Source: Alligator mississippiensis
Taxonomy: Eukaryota > Chordata > Crocodylia > Alligatoridae
DNA length: 64,000 nucleotides
Direction of reading: 5' to 3'
NCBI RefSeq assembly: GCF_030867095.1
Contig: NC_081827.1
Span: forward strand, 210,423,310 to 210,487,309
Position numbers and translations under genes: made by a program. A model generated the notes under the pieces. The model was not told the origin of the DNA. It saw nothing but the letters and a program-made list of their open reading frames with translations, and ran no database searches. Shown piece after piece: positions 47,768 through 59,745 of this stretch. Within the stretch, counting starts at the first letter, position 1. Each line of letters starts with the position of its first letter.

Positions 47768-48882
47768 TTTCATGGTGCGTGGTAGGTACACAAGCCTACT
47801 ACAAAAAGAACAAGTGCAGCCCCAACAAATGTCAACTTTGCTTGGCTGTATATGTTATAGATCCAGATGTATTTATAAAGTCTTTCTCTACAAAAGTAAG
47901 CATATATATGTAGCTTTTTGGGGATCTTTATATAACAAATATTGAAAAACATACTCCAGCCAAAACCTACTAATGAAAGTGTCATGTGGGTGCATGTAGG
48001 GATTTCGCTATGATCCAAAAAAGATTTACTTGTGTAACTCAGGCTTCTGGTTTCAGGGCTTGTTTAAAAAAAAAAAATCAGTACATTTGAAAGATGGAAT
48101 CAATTCTCATTTATGGTTTGTTTTTTTTTATTATTGTCATAATCTTTGCTTAAAAATAAATCTGTTTATACTTGTCTTCAGATATTTAAATAAGTATAAG
48201 CTGAACCTGTGGTTCATAGGAATTCAGCATAAGCTTAAAAAAAAGTTTTTTGGCGGGGGAGGAGAGTATGAAATCTACTTGAAAAGTTTGAAGAACAGTC
48301 TAGGTAACTTTTTTTTCTTATTTTCAAGAGATGGGAAGTAGGAATCTAAATGAAACTGACTGGAATTTAAGAGTTATTTGAAAAATGTTCCAGATTAATC
48401 TGTAATAATCAGTTGAGTTTTCTGAGTCTGTCTAGTATGTTATTTAGTTTTAAACATGCAACATTTTGATAAGAGAGAAATTTATGTTTTCAGAACATTT
48501 AAGATTTTTGCATGTTATGTGCTAGCTTTTATGTTTGTTGAAAATCCTGTTACAGTCCAGTGCAGCTCCTGGGCGCACAAATCATGAAGAAAAAGCTTAA
48601 CAACTAGTAAATAAGCCAGAATTTCCCCCACTTTTTGATACCTGGACACAGTTTTTTTTTTTTTTTAGTTCTGGATTAAAATTGATAGTACACTTCACTT
48701 TCTTGCATCCAAAAATGGTGGGGGAGGGGGAGAATGTGTATGCATGTGTGAATTCCCCCCCCCCCCCCCAAATTTTTAACATATTCTGTTCCCCTGCCAT
48801 AGGAAATTATACTAGTGCTTTAGATGTACTGTTAAAGAACACCAAATGCTTTTCTTTTTAAGCAAAAGTTTAGTCTCTATAC

Positions 48883-49472
48883 CAGTGGACCTTTTAACCT
48901 CAAGGCACCCCTCCATAATTCTTCTGAATTTCATGGCACCCCAGTTGAAAATCCATTGAGGTGGATCTAAATTTGAAAAAGATTTGAGAAAATGTGGCCT
49001 TGAGACTAAAAAAGTTGAGAATTGCTGATCTAGCTGATTCTGTGGGGGTAGGACCTTCCCTTGCTATACTGTGCTCTTCCATTGGCTTCCCTTCCTCCCA
49101 ATCCCTGGTTTGTACCTCAGGAGGCAAAGGCAGCTACAGGGTCTTGCACACTGGTGACCACTCCTACAGCTTATCTTGTCAGCATGAGCAGAGCAGAGAT
49201 GAGCCGGGGGCTGCAAAGCATAGCTCCACTTGTTACACCCATTTGCAGCAGAGGCACACTGCTGAGAGTGTGGTGGCAGGCTGGCACAGGGGCTGCCCAG
49301 GGTTAGGGAAGGGTAGGGGTAGGCAACAATAGTGGTGGTAGTCCCTGGCAGAGGGTAGCTGGGGAATGCACAGGATGCTGGATGTGAGAGCAGGGCATTT
49401 ACCTCTTCACACAGGGGGATCTTGTGGAACACTTACTTGTATGTGTTGCAGAACAAACTTTGGAAATCACTG
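48883..49472. mobile_element. hAT-like MITE(s), possibly nested
   Basis: The left end is CAGTGGACCTTTTAACCTCA. Two candidate right ends occur: AGTTGAGAATTGCTG at 49027, giving 145 bp, and TTTGGAAATCACTG at 49472, giving 590 bp. Both resemble hAT termini. Neither gives a convincing 8-bp duplication, so the layout is unsure. Confidence 0.5.
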
Positions 49473-49489
49473 AAATAAACAATCTATCA

Positions 49490-49808
49490 TTTGCCTCTTT
49501 CTAAGATACTAAAAATGTGAAAATGGTAGGAGTCTGAAAATATCAAGCCATATAAGCACTTAATTTAAATGTGTATCATTATGGTGTTGTATCATTGTAT
49601 ATAGCAAAAAAGTGCATCAAATATAATGTAAAGGCTCTATGTAGTTGTAAATCTACAAGTTCTAAGGGTAATATTAACCGATGAGAGCGCATCTTTCTCT
49701 AGAAAATAAGTACAAATGGAAAAGTTGATTAAAATAGGTTATTTAAATCAAGGCTTTTTCCTTGGTGATTTAAATCATGCTATAAATCAGCAATTTAAAT
49801 CAATCCAC
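49490..49808. mobile_element. Dispersed repeat, family B copy 2
   Basis: Matches 44320-44625 in block order: ataatgtaaaggc, a middle with aaaataagtacaaatgg, then ggttatttaaatcaaggctt and gcaatttaaatcaatcc at the right end. Non-coding. Confidence 0.55.
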
Positions 49809-49982
49809 CAGCATACTTAGGAGGGAGATGCCTGAAGTCAGCATGTAGCTACCTAGAACTAGGCAATAGGAAACGCACAGGATGGGTCATATATTAAATC
49901 CAGCCCCTTCCCCAGGCTACAAGGAGGCATTTTTAATCACTTTGACCTGTCTCCTGAATGTAAGTTCTTGCACCTTCCTTTC

Positions 49983-50934
49983 TGTCATAACCAAAACTGA
50001 GAAGTGTCCCTGACACAATGGAATCTGCCTAGCAACTGTTGTTACTTCTAGGTTGGTACGTTCCGTCTCTTCACTTAGTAGTTTATTACAGTCCTGGCAT
50101 AGTGGAACATCCCATTTGGTTTGCATGCCTGTGCCATGGTGGAAAATTCCATAGATCTGGTTTGATACATATGGCACAGGGGGAAAGTAGGTCACAGCAA
50201 AAAAGTAGGTTACAAGGGGAAAATTCCGCTATGCCTGAACCCAGTAACCAAATGCTACAGTAATGGAAAGTTACAGCTTTAGAAAAAGTTCCCACCAACT
50301 TCATGCAAATACGTACACCACAATTATTCATATTAGCAACTAGCGATTGGCTTTTTAGTCATATAAAAGGTTAAATCAGTTTCTGCCCATGGTGGAATAC
50401 GCGGAGAGCTGAGAGAACTTAGAGAACTTGCAGAACTCCTCATATCTCTCCAGCTTAGCACGTTGGGAGAGCTCCGCATATCTTTCCAGCTTGGAGAACA
50501 CTGTCTCCATGTCGGAGAACTCCGCATACCTCGGAGTAGGGGAATTAACCCGGCGCACTCTGAACGTATCTCAGAGTGAACCTGGACTGATTACACCTTG
50601 GAGGAGGAGAACTCAGAGAGCAAATTCGGAGGGCTCGAACTCCGTACATATCTCTGAGGAAACCTGGTGGACTGATCACCTACCAGTGGCTCCCTGTCAC
50701 CGACCTCCCGACGTACCCCATACCCTGCTAGCTAGCTCATTCGTCTTTGCAACTGTAATTCAAGTTCAAGTCGGTATTCAGCCTACCTGTATTGTATCAT
50801 CTACAGTGTAAGTAAAGCAATCTTTGTTTAACCAATACGCTTCGGTGCCTAGTTCCTCTCCGTCTGTCAAAAAGTACCCATCTACCGTTTCGGGCTACTG
50901 GCCGTAGCCCTGGCCTACCACCTTGGCTGCCACA
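49983..50934 (+). mobile_element. Solo LTR, second family
   Basis: 952 bp starting TGTCATAACC and ending GGCTGCCACA, with the 5-bp target duplication ctttc at 49978-49982 and 50935-50939. Parts: a promoter-like ATATAAAAGG at 50361, an AGTAAA polyadenylation-like signal at 50811, and a short U5-like end. An array of four related motifs (ACTCCGCATATCTCTCCAGC) lies after the TATA box. No internal region is adjacent, so a solo LTR. The exact duplication suggests a fairly recent insertion. Orientation follows the TATA and poly(A) order. Gypsy-type or retroviral origin is not decided. Confidence 0.75.
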
Positions 50935-50971
50935 CTTTCAAAAGCTTAGGTGAGGAATAGGTAGTCAGAAC

Positions 50972-51075
50972 TTGTAGTAGAGATGATATCTCTTATCAGA
51001 CCAACAAAATCTTTACAAAAAAAAATTCTTTTAACCGCAAGCTTTCGGGCACACGTACCCTTCATCAGGCATTGG
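50972..51075 (-). mobile_element. Retroelement end with a hammerhead-ribozyme-like core
   Basis: On the minus strand: CTGATGA (51068-51062), a stem GGGTA..TGCCC closed by a CGTG loop, then GAAA (51046-51043), the order of a hammerhead core. It is followed by gttggtctgataagagatat, a stretch I recognise as common at the end of a widespread reptile repeat. Hammerheads of this layout occur in Penelope-like elements. Stem III and the cleavage site are not convincing here. I infer a fragment of such an element. Confidence 0.45.
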
Positions 51076-51109
51076 AGAAAGATTGTAAAAGTTCTCGTGG
51101 GTAGAAATG

Positions 51110-52170
51110 AAAGTTGATATTTCACAGGATTTGTCCCAGGTGGATGCAAGTGGAGGCCCTGGAGCACCCTCCTGCAGTGGTACCCGAGGCAGGGCTGACC
51201 TGCCTGGAGGAAAAAAGAGAAAAGGCCTGAAGGCAGGGCATGCTTATCTTTTTTAGGAAAAATGGAGTTGGATGAGCCATGCTGAGATGAACTGCCTGTG
51301 TGGTTTGTCAGCCACTTTTTATTGCCAGCAGAGAACAGCGCTGGTGGATGACGGCATCAAAAATTGGGCAGGCAAATGGAGAAGAGAGCAGCACCACCAG
51401 AGCCAGAAAGCAACGCTGCTCCCTGTACCGCACACAGGCTGTGTTGGCAGCTCGGTAAGGATCCAGACAGGGACCCAACGGGGGGGGTCCAGGATTTATT
51501 GAAGGAGGCATCACGGCATCACACTGGCCCAGCAGGGTGGTCAGGCCAAGGAGGACTGAGTCGAGGGACCTTGAAGCTGCAGATGCTGGACCTGTGAGTG
51601 GGGCAGGCTAAGGCTCCGTGCCCCAGCTATTTCTTTTCTTTTCTTTTCTTTTCTTTTCTTGTTTTGAGTTTTTGCAGGGCCCCAAACCAGGGAGAGGGGT
51701 CACGAGTGACCTCTTTGGATCAGGGAGAGCCAGGACAGCGCAGCAGACAGCTGTGCTTTAAAGGAAGACCCAGCATGTTGACAAGGATGGCCCCATGTCC
51801 CGTGTGGAAGGATGCTAGGAGATGAGCAGGGGGAAGAGAGGACAGACAATGACATCAGAGGGCGAGCCAGCGATCCATCATTTGGCCATCTTGAGGGCTG
51901 GCACATGGCTGGGGTGTAGGGGAGGTGAATGCCCGCTAAGGGTAGCGCCCAGTCCGCAAGAAGCCACGAGAAGGAGCCCCACCACTGAAGAGAGAGATCA
52001 AGTCATGGCAGGCGAGTATTGGGGCCTCCCTCAGGGGAACGTGACCAAATGTCTAGGCTGCAGGAACACACCCTGTGACTGGCACCAGGTGTGTGCTCCA
52101 AAAGTGCAAGAAGGTGCCTACAAGAGGCCAGGTGGGTGCAGGATTTCACAGAGTAGTCAATAGATGGAAA
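51110..52170. other. GC-rich block, probably unclassified repeat
   Basis: About 1 kb of GC-rich sequence unlike the surrounding intron. Open frames up to 113 codons (51822-52163) contain CLGCRNTPCDWHQVC, but I know no family that it fits. A (TTTTC)6 run is at 51631-51660. No ends or target duplications found. Confidence 0.4.
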
Positions 52171-53381
52171 ACGTCTCTGGGCAGTTAGTTCATAGCTGGT
52201 ATGGAGCCTCTCATCTCCTGTGAGGATCTGTGATTATGCCAATTACCTTGAAACAAAGACTGGAGCGCAGGATCTCAGGTTTCAGGTGGTCACAGTTGCT
52301 TCCTGCTTGGGAAAATATGAAGATTTTATTTTAAAAATTGGTTAAAATTCGATATCTTCCATGTGTTGGGTATCTAGGTTGTGATCAGGTAGGTGAGGAA
52401 TATTTTTTTTTTTATTTTATTTTATTTATTTATTTTTTTAAAGTAGAGGAGGTGGGTCAAACCCCTTTTTCTATTATAGGTTAATGCAGGTATTGACAAA
52501 CTCTTATGAACACAGGCCATTGATCCAAGCTTGTCAACCCCTGTTTTAGTAGCTAGAATGTTTCTCCCGGGATGTGAAAGATCCAGTTACAATTCTGTCA
52601 TCTGCTTGAAGAGGCTTCAAACCCACATATCTCTTCTGGGAGATTCTCCAAATCACTATGCCAAAGACTTTTAGATTTTTTAGGATGAGGACACTTTCCC
52701 TGTGGAGATTTGTTCAGTGTTTAAAGGAAGCTACATTCATAGGGACAGAAAGATGGCATGTCAGTTTTATCTGGAACCAGTCTATAGAGCAGAGACGGGG
52801 ATCGAGGCCTTCTGTTTCTTGATGAGGTACCTAAGAGCTAAGCTGTAGAAAATTTGTCTGTATGGTCTGTGATGGGTCCTGGGGCTGAGTCTGCTGATGC
52901 TGTCCAGACCTAGATGTCTGCCTATGAGACCTGTTCTGGTTTTGTGCCCACTCTGAAGTGGGACAAAGAACAGATGCTGGGGATGAGCCCAGATCAGCCT
53001 CACAGGGGGACTGCTGGCTCTGGAAAATATCAGTAGACTTGATTGGGTAGATCATGATCAGCCCTGTCCTCCCAGAGGCATGTACTTGGCATAGTATATA
53101 AAAGGCTGGAATCATGCTTACTTTTATGCATGATCTCTCTCACGGCTCCAAGAACTTTGCATTCTTCATTAAAGTTTGGCACAAATCTAGCATGTGAATT
53201 GTTGACAACTTTAGAATTTACCCCTCCTCCCTAGTTTCTTGCATTTTAGAAGGCTTTGATTTAAAATACTTTCTGCTTAAAATGGGGGAATTGGTAATAT
53301 ACCTTTAACTGGAAAAAAATGGAAGATGCTACTCATATAGCATAACTGAGAAGATATTTCATGAATCTAAGAAACTATACC

Positions 53382-54064
53382 ACCATATTTACTTGAAACT
53401 AAGATCATCCTGAATTTAAGATGACCCCAAAATAATTGGATTCCACGCATGTAAACACTATGTATAAATTAGTTATAATTTTCCATGTATCAAATCTAAT
53501 TATTGGGAGATCATCTTTAATTCATGCTCCCAACTACTATAGGGGGCATGTCCTTCTTCCTCTCCCCCACATCCCATTACCCTTGTTCCACACTGGCAGG
53601 CTCTGTGTCTGTTCTAGCCTGGGGTATGGAGCATGGGCCCAGCCCAGCCTCTATAGTAGTCACACTGGTTGTGTGCCACTGCTGTGGGGCTGGGCTGGGT
53701 CCATGCTTAGTGCCTCAGGCTGCAGTGTGGCTGGAGCCTGCTTGTGTGGAGTAAGAGTGGAGGGGGCAGGTAAGGGAGCAGAGGCTGCCTTGGGAAAGAG
53801 CTGAGGTAGAGGGGGAGAGAGGGTGCCAAAGGGGAGATGGCAGGGTGCAGAATGTTGTGGGGTAGGGGGCAGGCAGCAGGAGGCAGGGTTACAACCTGAT
53901 CCTTGGGGGCTTGGAGCCTGAACCATAGCTGCTGCCTGTCCCTTCCCCTTCCCTTCTCCCCACTCCCCCTTCTCCTTCACGCTTGTATTTGATTCTAAGA
54001 CTATGGGTTTCTTTCATGTTTTAAATGGTGAGGACCTTGTCTTTTAAAATTGAGCAAATATGTT
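53382..54064. mobile_element. Larger copy of the TACCGTATTTAC family
   Basis: The left end is ACCATATTTACTTGAAACT then AAGATCATCCTGAA. The right end in reverse complement is AACATATTTGCTCAATTTT then AAAAGACAAGGTCC. These inverted ends match the family seen at 42475 and 47510. The GC-rich inside has no recognisable transposase. Confidence 0.6.
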
Positions 54065-55606
54065 AATATAAGAATTAAAATACTTTTAAGCATGTAAGTA
54101 ATATTTTTTTTTCAGAAATAGTGTGATTAAAGTAAACATGAGCAAAGGGAGGCTGTATATCCAATATTAACACTGGCATTCTAGACTTGCATGCTCAACT
54201 GTGTTGTTTATTATTGCACTAACATTATTTTGATGTAAACTCTGATTATCTAAAAGTATTAGATGGTGCTTTTTGTTCCTAAGAAGACCACATTTAGGCT
54301 TAGTGATGTAACAGCACATGTTGAACAAAAGACTTGTTGTGATCTGGAAACTGAGAGAACTTTACCTAAAGTAAAATTCTACACTTCTAGCAGTTGAGAT
54401 GAGTGTATTTGCTCTTGCATTAAAATGTATGTGCTGTGCAATAAAGAATCTCTTTTTTTTTTCTCTTTCATGAAACTTTAGAGTCAGTGGCACCCAACCA
54501 TATTGTAGTAAATCTCATAAGTCTGCATTGTTGTAAATCCCTTAACTCTGCAGTCTTGGCTTCCTTCCCCCATATTGTGGTAAATCTTAGTAATGCTGGT
54601 ATGGTGGTTTTTTTGTTTTGTTTTGGTTGTTTGTTTGTTTTTTTATTACTCAGTTTTAATCTCGCCCTTTGTACTGTAAAAAGGGCAAGTGACCTTGAGA
54701 ATGCTTTCTGCCACAGTAATATAAACTAATTTTTGTTTAGTGCCAACTGTGTGTTTCAAGGTCTAAAAATGAAGATTGAAGAACCTGCTGTAGATGATGA
54801 TGCTTGCTATCCTTAAAAGACCCTTTATTGTCTCAGCTGTGAAGTAATTAACATATTTGAGAGGCCTGGTGTTTTATTTGACAGATAATGAAGATAAATC
54901 TGTTTCTAGTAATAGAATGGGTTAGCTGCATATCGATTTAGACCTCTGTATCCATACTTGTGATGCTCTGTTTGCAAGGAATGTGTGAAATTTTAAGTTA
55001 AGCTACCTTGGAAGTTAATGAGCTGACGAGATTGTAGTGATTTGGTAGTAAGTATAAAATTGATTGCTGAGAAGCAAGATTTTCTTCTTTAAAAAAAAAC
55101 AAAACCCCCAACATCAAAAAAACCAAAGCTTGATCTAGGTTTTGATTGGGAGGAGTTTAAAGAGTATTTCTTAAATATTTTTCTAATGGGTCATAATTGT
55201 AGGACTATTTATGTCTAAAGTCTAGTTCTGGCACTGTCATTGTTGCATTGAGATGGGAGTATTAGTTTTGCAAGCTTATGCAAAAGTGTACAGAATTCTT
55301 TTCTCAATTGAACACAAAAATCAGAGTGGTTATTCTTTAGAATTTGTATTTGTGACGTATAAGCAAAAAAGAACCAATCTTAAATTTTTATTTATTTATT
55401 TTTATTTCCAGGATAGCTTTGTGGGCTGGTAGCTTAAAAAATGAGCAGAGAGAACTTTAATGGAGTTGGTGGGAGATGATGAATATGAAGCTTCATGGAG
55501 TGGCTCATTTTTAGAGACTAAATGAACTCTGAAAAAACAAGTACACTTTTTTTCATACCTGCTTTAGATGCACTCCATGAAGTTTGGTCAGTTTTCTTTG
55601 TCTAGC

Positions 55607-56733
55607 TGTTGCAATGTTTGGGTTCCGGGGGCAGCCATGATGCCCCCTGGTGGCCACCCAACCCATGTCTTGCTCTGACTTTGGGGGTACCCATCCTTTT
55701 TTGTCTGCCACGGCTTGATGTAATTGTTGAATGCTAGAAAGAGAGGCTGCCTAAGGGTCTTAGAGTGAATCCTCAGTTTCCTGACCACCAGTAGATTCCC
55801 ACCTAGACCCTACTGGTCTTAATTCTACTTTGTGCCTGGTGGGCCCTCTTGGTCCACTCTTGCCCCTCAGAATACTTGCAGTCTTAAGAGCTATTCATGG
55901 CTTTTGAACCTCCCTTCCTACATCTGTGCCCATGTCTCACAGGTGTTATTGTACAATCGCTCTCTTTTTGGGGCCTCTATCTTCTTGGCCTCTGCCCCTT
56001 TTTCTCTAGCTGGGTCACCTAGCCTGAGTCCACTGTACTGGACCTGGCTTCTGGGCACCAGCTCTTATCTGGATTACTTTAGTCCTGGGCCCTCTAGCCC
56101 CATCTCAGCCCTGCTTTGGGTGCCGAGCCTACTTTGGTTCTCTGAGCCCCTGGTCCTATTCTCTCCTGGCTCCCTGGCCTGATCTGGTTTGAATTGCACT
56201 CAGCTGCAGTCCTTCCCTAGGCTGCGGCCCTATAAACCTCAAGGCTGACTAACGAGAATAAGCCTCTCTGGCTATAACACCAACTAACCCACTCTGGGTT
56301 TGAACATAAACAGTGGCTACCTCTCTGTACAACAAGGCTTCCTGTTATCCTGGGTCGCATTCCTTTCCAAGGCAACAGCTCTCTGTTTGCCTCCCTCAGG
56401 GTGACACCGGTGCCAGCTACAAGCTGTCCTGGCTTCTCCTGCTCTGAAGCCTCCAGGGTCAGACTATGTGGGCTCAGGCTCTGAGGTTATATACACAATA
56501 AGCCCTGCCCCCTTCCAGTCAGGTGACTCTGCAGCCATCACAGACCTGCCTGCTTGTCTTTGCAGATGCTTAACTACTGTTTGCAGCTCTTAGCCCCTGA
56601 GTAGCCTGATTGTCTGTCCCTTGTGTTTTGTTATTGCTGGGTTTTGGCTGCATCTCGGATAGAAAGTAGCTAGTTTTTTAGCTGCTAACCTGCTGCAGTT
56701 TAAATAACAGGAACCTTCTGGCTCCCTGTAACA
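55607..56733 (-). mobile_element. LTR-like copy, reverse strand, family of 6879-7834
   Basis: Read on the minus strand: start TGTTACAGGGAGCCAG (family TGTTGCAGGGCAC), TATA box TGTATATAACC near 56490, and end ATGGCTGCCCCCGG...TTGCAACA, aligned with the end of the 6879-7834 copy. 1127 bp. It abuts a CR1 tail on the right. The flanking 5-mers do not match, so it is older than the 6879 copy or altered at one side. Probable solo LTR fossil. Confidence 0.65.
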
Positions 56734-56798
56734 CAGGGTAGGGGGTCAGACTTGATGATCTACAAGGTCCCTTCCGACCCTACTTCTATGAATCTATG
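56734..56798 (+). mobile_element. CR1 3' tail
   Basis: cagggtagggggtcagactt, gatgatctacaaggtccctt, ccgaccctacttctatgaat then ctatgaa is the standard CR1 3' end, plus strand. Only the last 65 bp remain, cut off by the LTR-like block on its left. Confidence 0.88.
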
Positions 56799-57308
56799 AA
56801 ACACAAGCATTACACATTTTTAGTCACCCTACCTTCCGTGCCAGCCTAACAAAATAAAAAATAAGAACCAGTGATTCCACGTTGAAGGAACCCATACAGT
56901 TTTTATCTGTACTTTGTTTTTTCTGGATGTTACCTTTCTTTGCTTCTTGGGTTATTTTTTAAATTGTAAGCTCTTTGGGGGGAGATTCAAATAATTATTT
57001 TGAAGTCTCTATACCATCATGTCAGACTTGGTGATGTTTTTGAACTTTTACATTTTATAGGATAAAGGATTCCTTTATTCTTGAAACAACAGCATGGGGA
57101 AAAAAATGTAGATTTTTATTTTGCTGTATCATATAAATCTGCTGAAATAATGCTGATTAGATCTATTTAAAGGCCCTTTGTATCTGGCAGATCTATAACA
57201 GGGCTTTTGTTGTTTAAAAACACTAGCACTGGAGTTAGCTGAGCTATAACCCCACTTCCTCACTTCTGCTTGAGTCTTAAAGTAGCCAAGACTACATATG
57301 GTCTAGCC

Positions 57309-57572
57309 CAGGGGTTTTCAACCTTTTTTAATAAATGTACCTGCTGTGGTCCCCTTTTTAGTAAGTGCACCCCTGGGGGTGATGGTGCGTGGCCAGATGC
57401 CAAGGGGGGGCATGGCAAGCAGTGGCAGTGCAGTATCTGTGCAGCCCTGCTCTCGCCCAACCCCGGCCCTGCTCCTGGAAGGCGGGGTGCGGGATGGCAG
57501 CACTCCATCCCCATGTACCGTATGGGACCTTTCAGAGTATCCGCAGGGGTACGCATAGTGGTCTAACCTTTG
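57309..57572. mobile_element. hAT-like MITE
   Basis: The left terminus CAGGGGTTTTCAACCTTTTT is a classic hAT end. The probable right end, in reverse complement, is CAAAGGTTAGACCACTATG. Flanks gtctagcc and actagacc are similar only with a shift. GC-rich, non-coding inside. Confidence 0.55.
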
Positions 57573-58672
57573 ACTAGACCATATGCCAAAATGAAGGAAA
57601 GCAGAAAACTGTCTCAGTAAGGGTGGTCTGTAAAAACTTGAATGGATATATTAAGGATGAAGAAAAATAATTCCCATAAGAATTCAGAAGACCAAGGAGA
57701 GTTGCTTAGTAAAAGATTAAATATATCTTTTCAGATTGTTTGGAAAAGAGGATAAAGTTTAAATAACAAAATCCTAGAAATTAGATCAGAAACTCTCAAG
57801 GTTAATAACATAGGTGTTAAAGAGACTTGAACACAAACTGGGGGCAAGATTTGTAATCAAATTGATTACTAAAATAAGAGGGAAGACCATTGATACTCTT
57901 ACTAATAATAGGCAAATTGTAGATCTCTGAAAATCTGTAAATCCAAAAAGTATGGGGGAGGGGGGGCATCTAAATCAAAAAATGGGGGGGCACAAACATG
58001 ACATAATTTAAATGAAGTTTCCAAGAAATAGCACATACTTGAAGTATGAAAAATTTACTTGGGTCCTGTATTTTTGAGACCCAATTCTAAAGAAGCATTT
58101 GGTGGGGCCTGATCAAAAACTTTTGATATCAGTGAGGTTCTTTTTCATTGATTTTGTTAGACTTTGGGGTCTTTGGGGACTAAGAGGACAGTGAATTCTA
58201 CCACTTTTGTGGTACAGTTTAATTAGCTAGTTGGGAGTATGTATATTTTAAGTTTTAAAAGACGTGCATAACTCTGTCCTGGTTGGGTCTGGAGAAATGA
58301 AGAGAACATTCTAATATAAATATCTCCTTTATTCTGGAAGTATATCATCCATGACAGTAGCAATTATTTCAGGTAAGATAGTGAACTAACTTACAATAAG
58401 GCAAAATGTAGCTAGCAGCTCATTAAATATCTTCCATAAATATTTGTTTATACCTCAGATTTTAAAGAAATGTTATCTATAGTGCAGTAAATATAACTTG
58501 GTATATTATAATGGAAAGAAATTAGAATGTGTTATGAAGTAATACAATTGGGGAAAGTAGCAGTTAGGACTTAAATGTTAAAAGTGTAAATAAAATATTT
58601 TTAGGAAAAAAGGAACAAAGAAGAAGAGAGGGGGATTAGCAAAAAAAAAAAAAAATTTGATAAAATTATACC

Positions 58673-59745
58673 TAGGGGTGCACTGATAGGGGTTTTTGGG
58701 GCCAATACCCATAGCTTAATTTTAAGGAGGCATATTGGCTGATACTGATCTGATTTTTGAAACCAGCCTGGCAGCTTAGAGAGCTCTGTGTAGCTGGTAA
58801 GTCTGGTGTGGTGGAAGGGGAGAGGGGAAGGAAAGGGTGTGTGGGGGGGACAGATCAAGGTCCCCATGGTGAGGGAGGAGTGGGGCTGGGGCGGGGTGGG
58901 TGTGGGATGGAGCCGTGGCTCATCCAGAGGGCTTGGGAGGGTGGGGGGGCGGCTTCTGCCTCTGTGCGCTGCTAGTCTGGGAGCCGCTGGTCTGGCAGCT
59001 CATTCGGTGGCTCCAGCTGCTGCTCCCCCAACTTGTCTGGGAGGGCATGAGGGGTGGGGGATTGACCCCAGATCTGTGCAGGGCTGGGGCTGCACCAAGC
59101 TCTTCCTGGCAGGGTTGGGCTTGGGGCAGGTGGCGGTGGTGCTGGGGTGGGAAGGCTACAGCACCCCCCCCCCATTTGCCATAGGCTCCCCCCCAGTCCC
59201 AGTGCCGTCATCTCCTGCCCTGAGCCCAGCCCCGCCTCGCCTCGCCAGGAAGAGCTTGGTGCAGCCCCGGCCCCCCTCAGATTGGAGGCACTTTCCTTCC
59301 TGGATGAGCAATGGAAGCAGCACTGGGAGCCATGGGATGAGCGCCAGATGAGCCACCAGACAAGTGGCTCCTGGATGAGCAGTGAGAACCATGCCCCCCC
59401 GGACGAGCTGCGGCTCTGTCTCGTGTCCACTCCACCCCGGCTGGGCAGCACTTGTCCCAGCCCCACTCCTCCCTCACCTCGGGGGGGGCCTTGATCTGCC
59501 CCTCTTCCCTTTCTGCCACACCAGACTCAATAACTGCACGCAGCTTTAATAACTTCAAGCTGCTGAGTTGTGCTCGTTGCCGCCTACATGCTGCGCTGCT
59601 GCTGTGCATGTGCATGGGCCATTTATTGGCCATATCAGGCTGTTTTTTTGTTTGGTTTTTTTTTGGTTTGGTTTTTTTGATGTAGACATTTTTCTTTATA
59701 TCACTGCCGATCTGATTATCGGACTGGTGCATCTGTCAGTCTCTA
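58673..59745. mobile_element. 1.07-kb foldback hAT-like element
   Basis: Ends are TAGGGGTGCACTGATAGG and, in reverse complement, TAGAGACTGACAGATGCACC. Flanks attatacc (58665-58672) and attatgct (59746-59753) agree at 6 of 8 positions. The body is a giant hairpin: GGCTGCACCAAGCTCTTCCT near 59087 pairs with AGGAAGAGCTTGGTGCAGCC near 59249, and GAGGGAGGAGTGGGGCTGGG near 58871 with CAGCCCCACTCCTCCCTCAC near 59458. The long GC-rich open frames across it (up to 181 codons, both strands) are by-products of composition. Confidence 0.75.

Noticed and set aside
51822-52163. Cys-rich frame (CLGCRNTPCDWHQVC), considered as a zinc-finger or gag-like remnant
   Set aside because: Spacing fits no zinc knuckle or finger that I know, and the neighbouring sequence gives no element context.
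58806-59466. Open frames of 164-181 codons on both strands
   Set aside because: They are by-products of the GC-rich foldback arms, and show no protein family resemblance.
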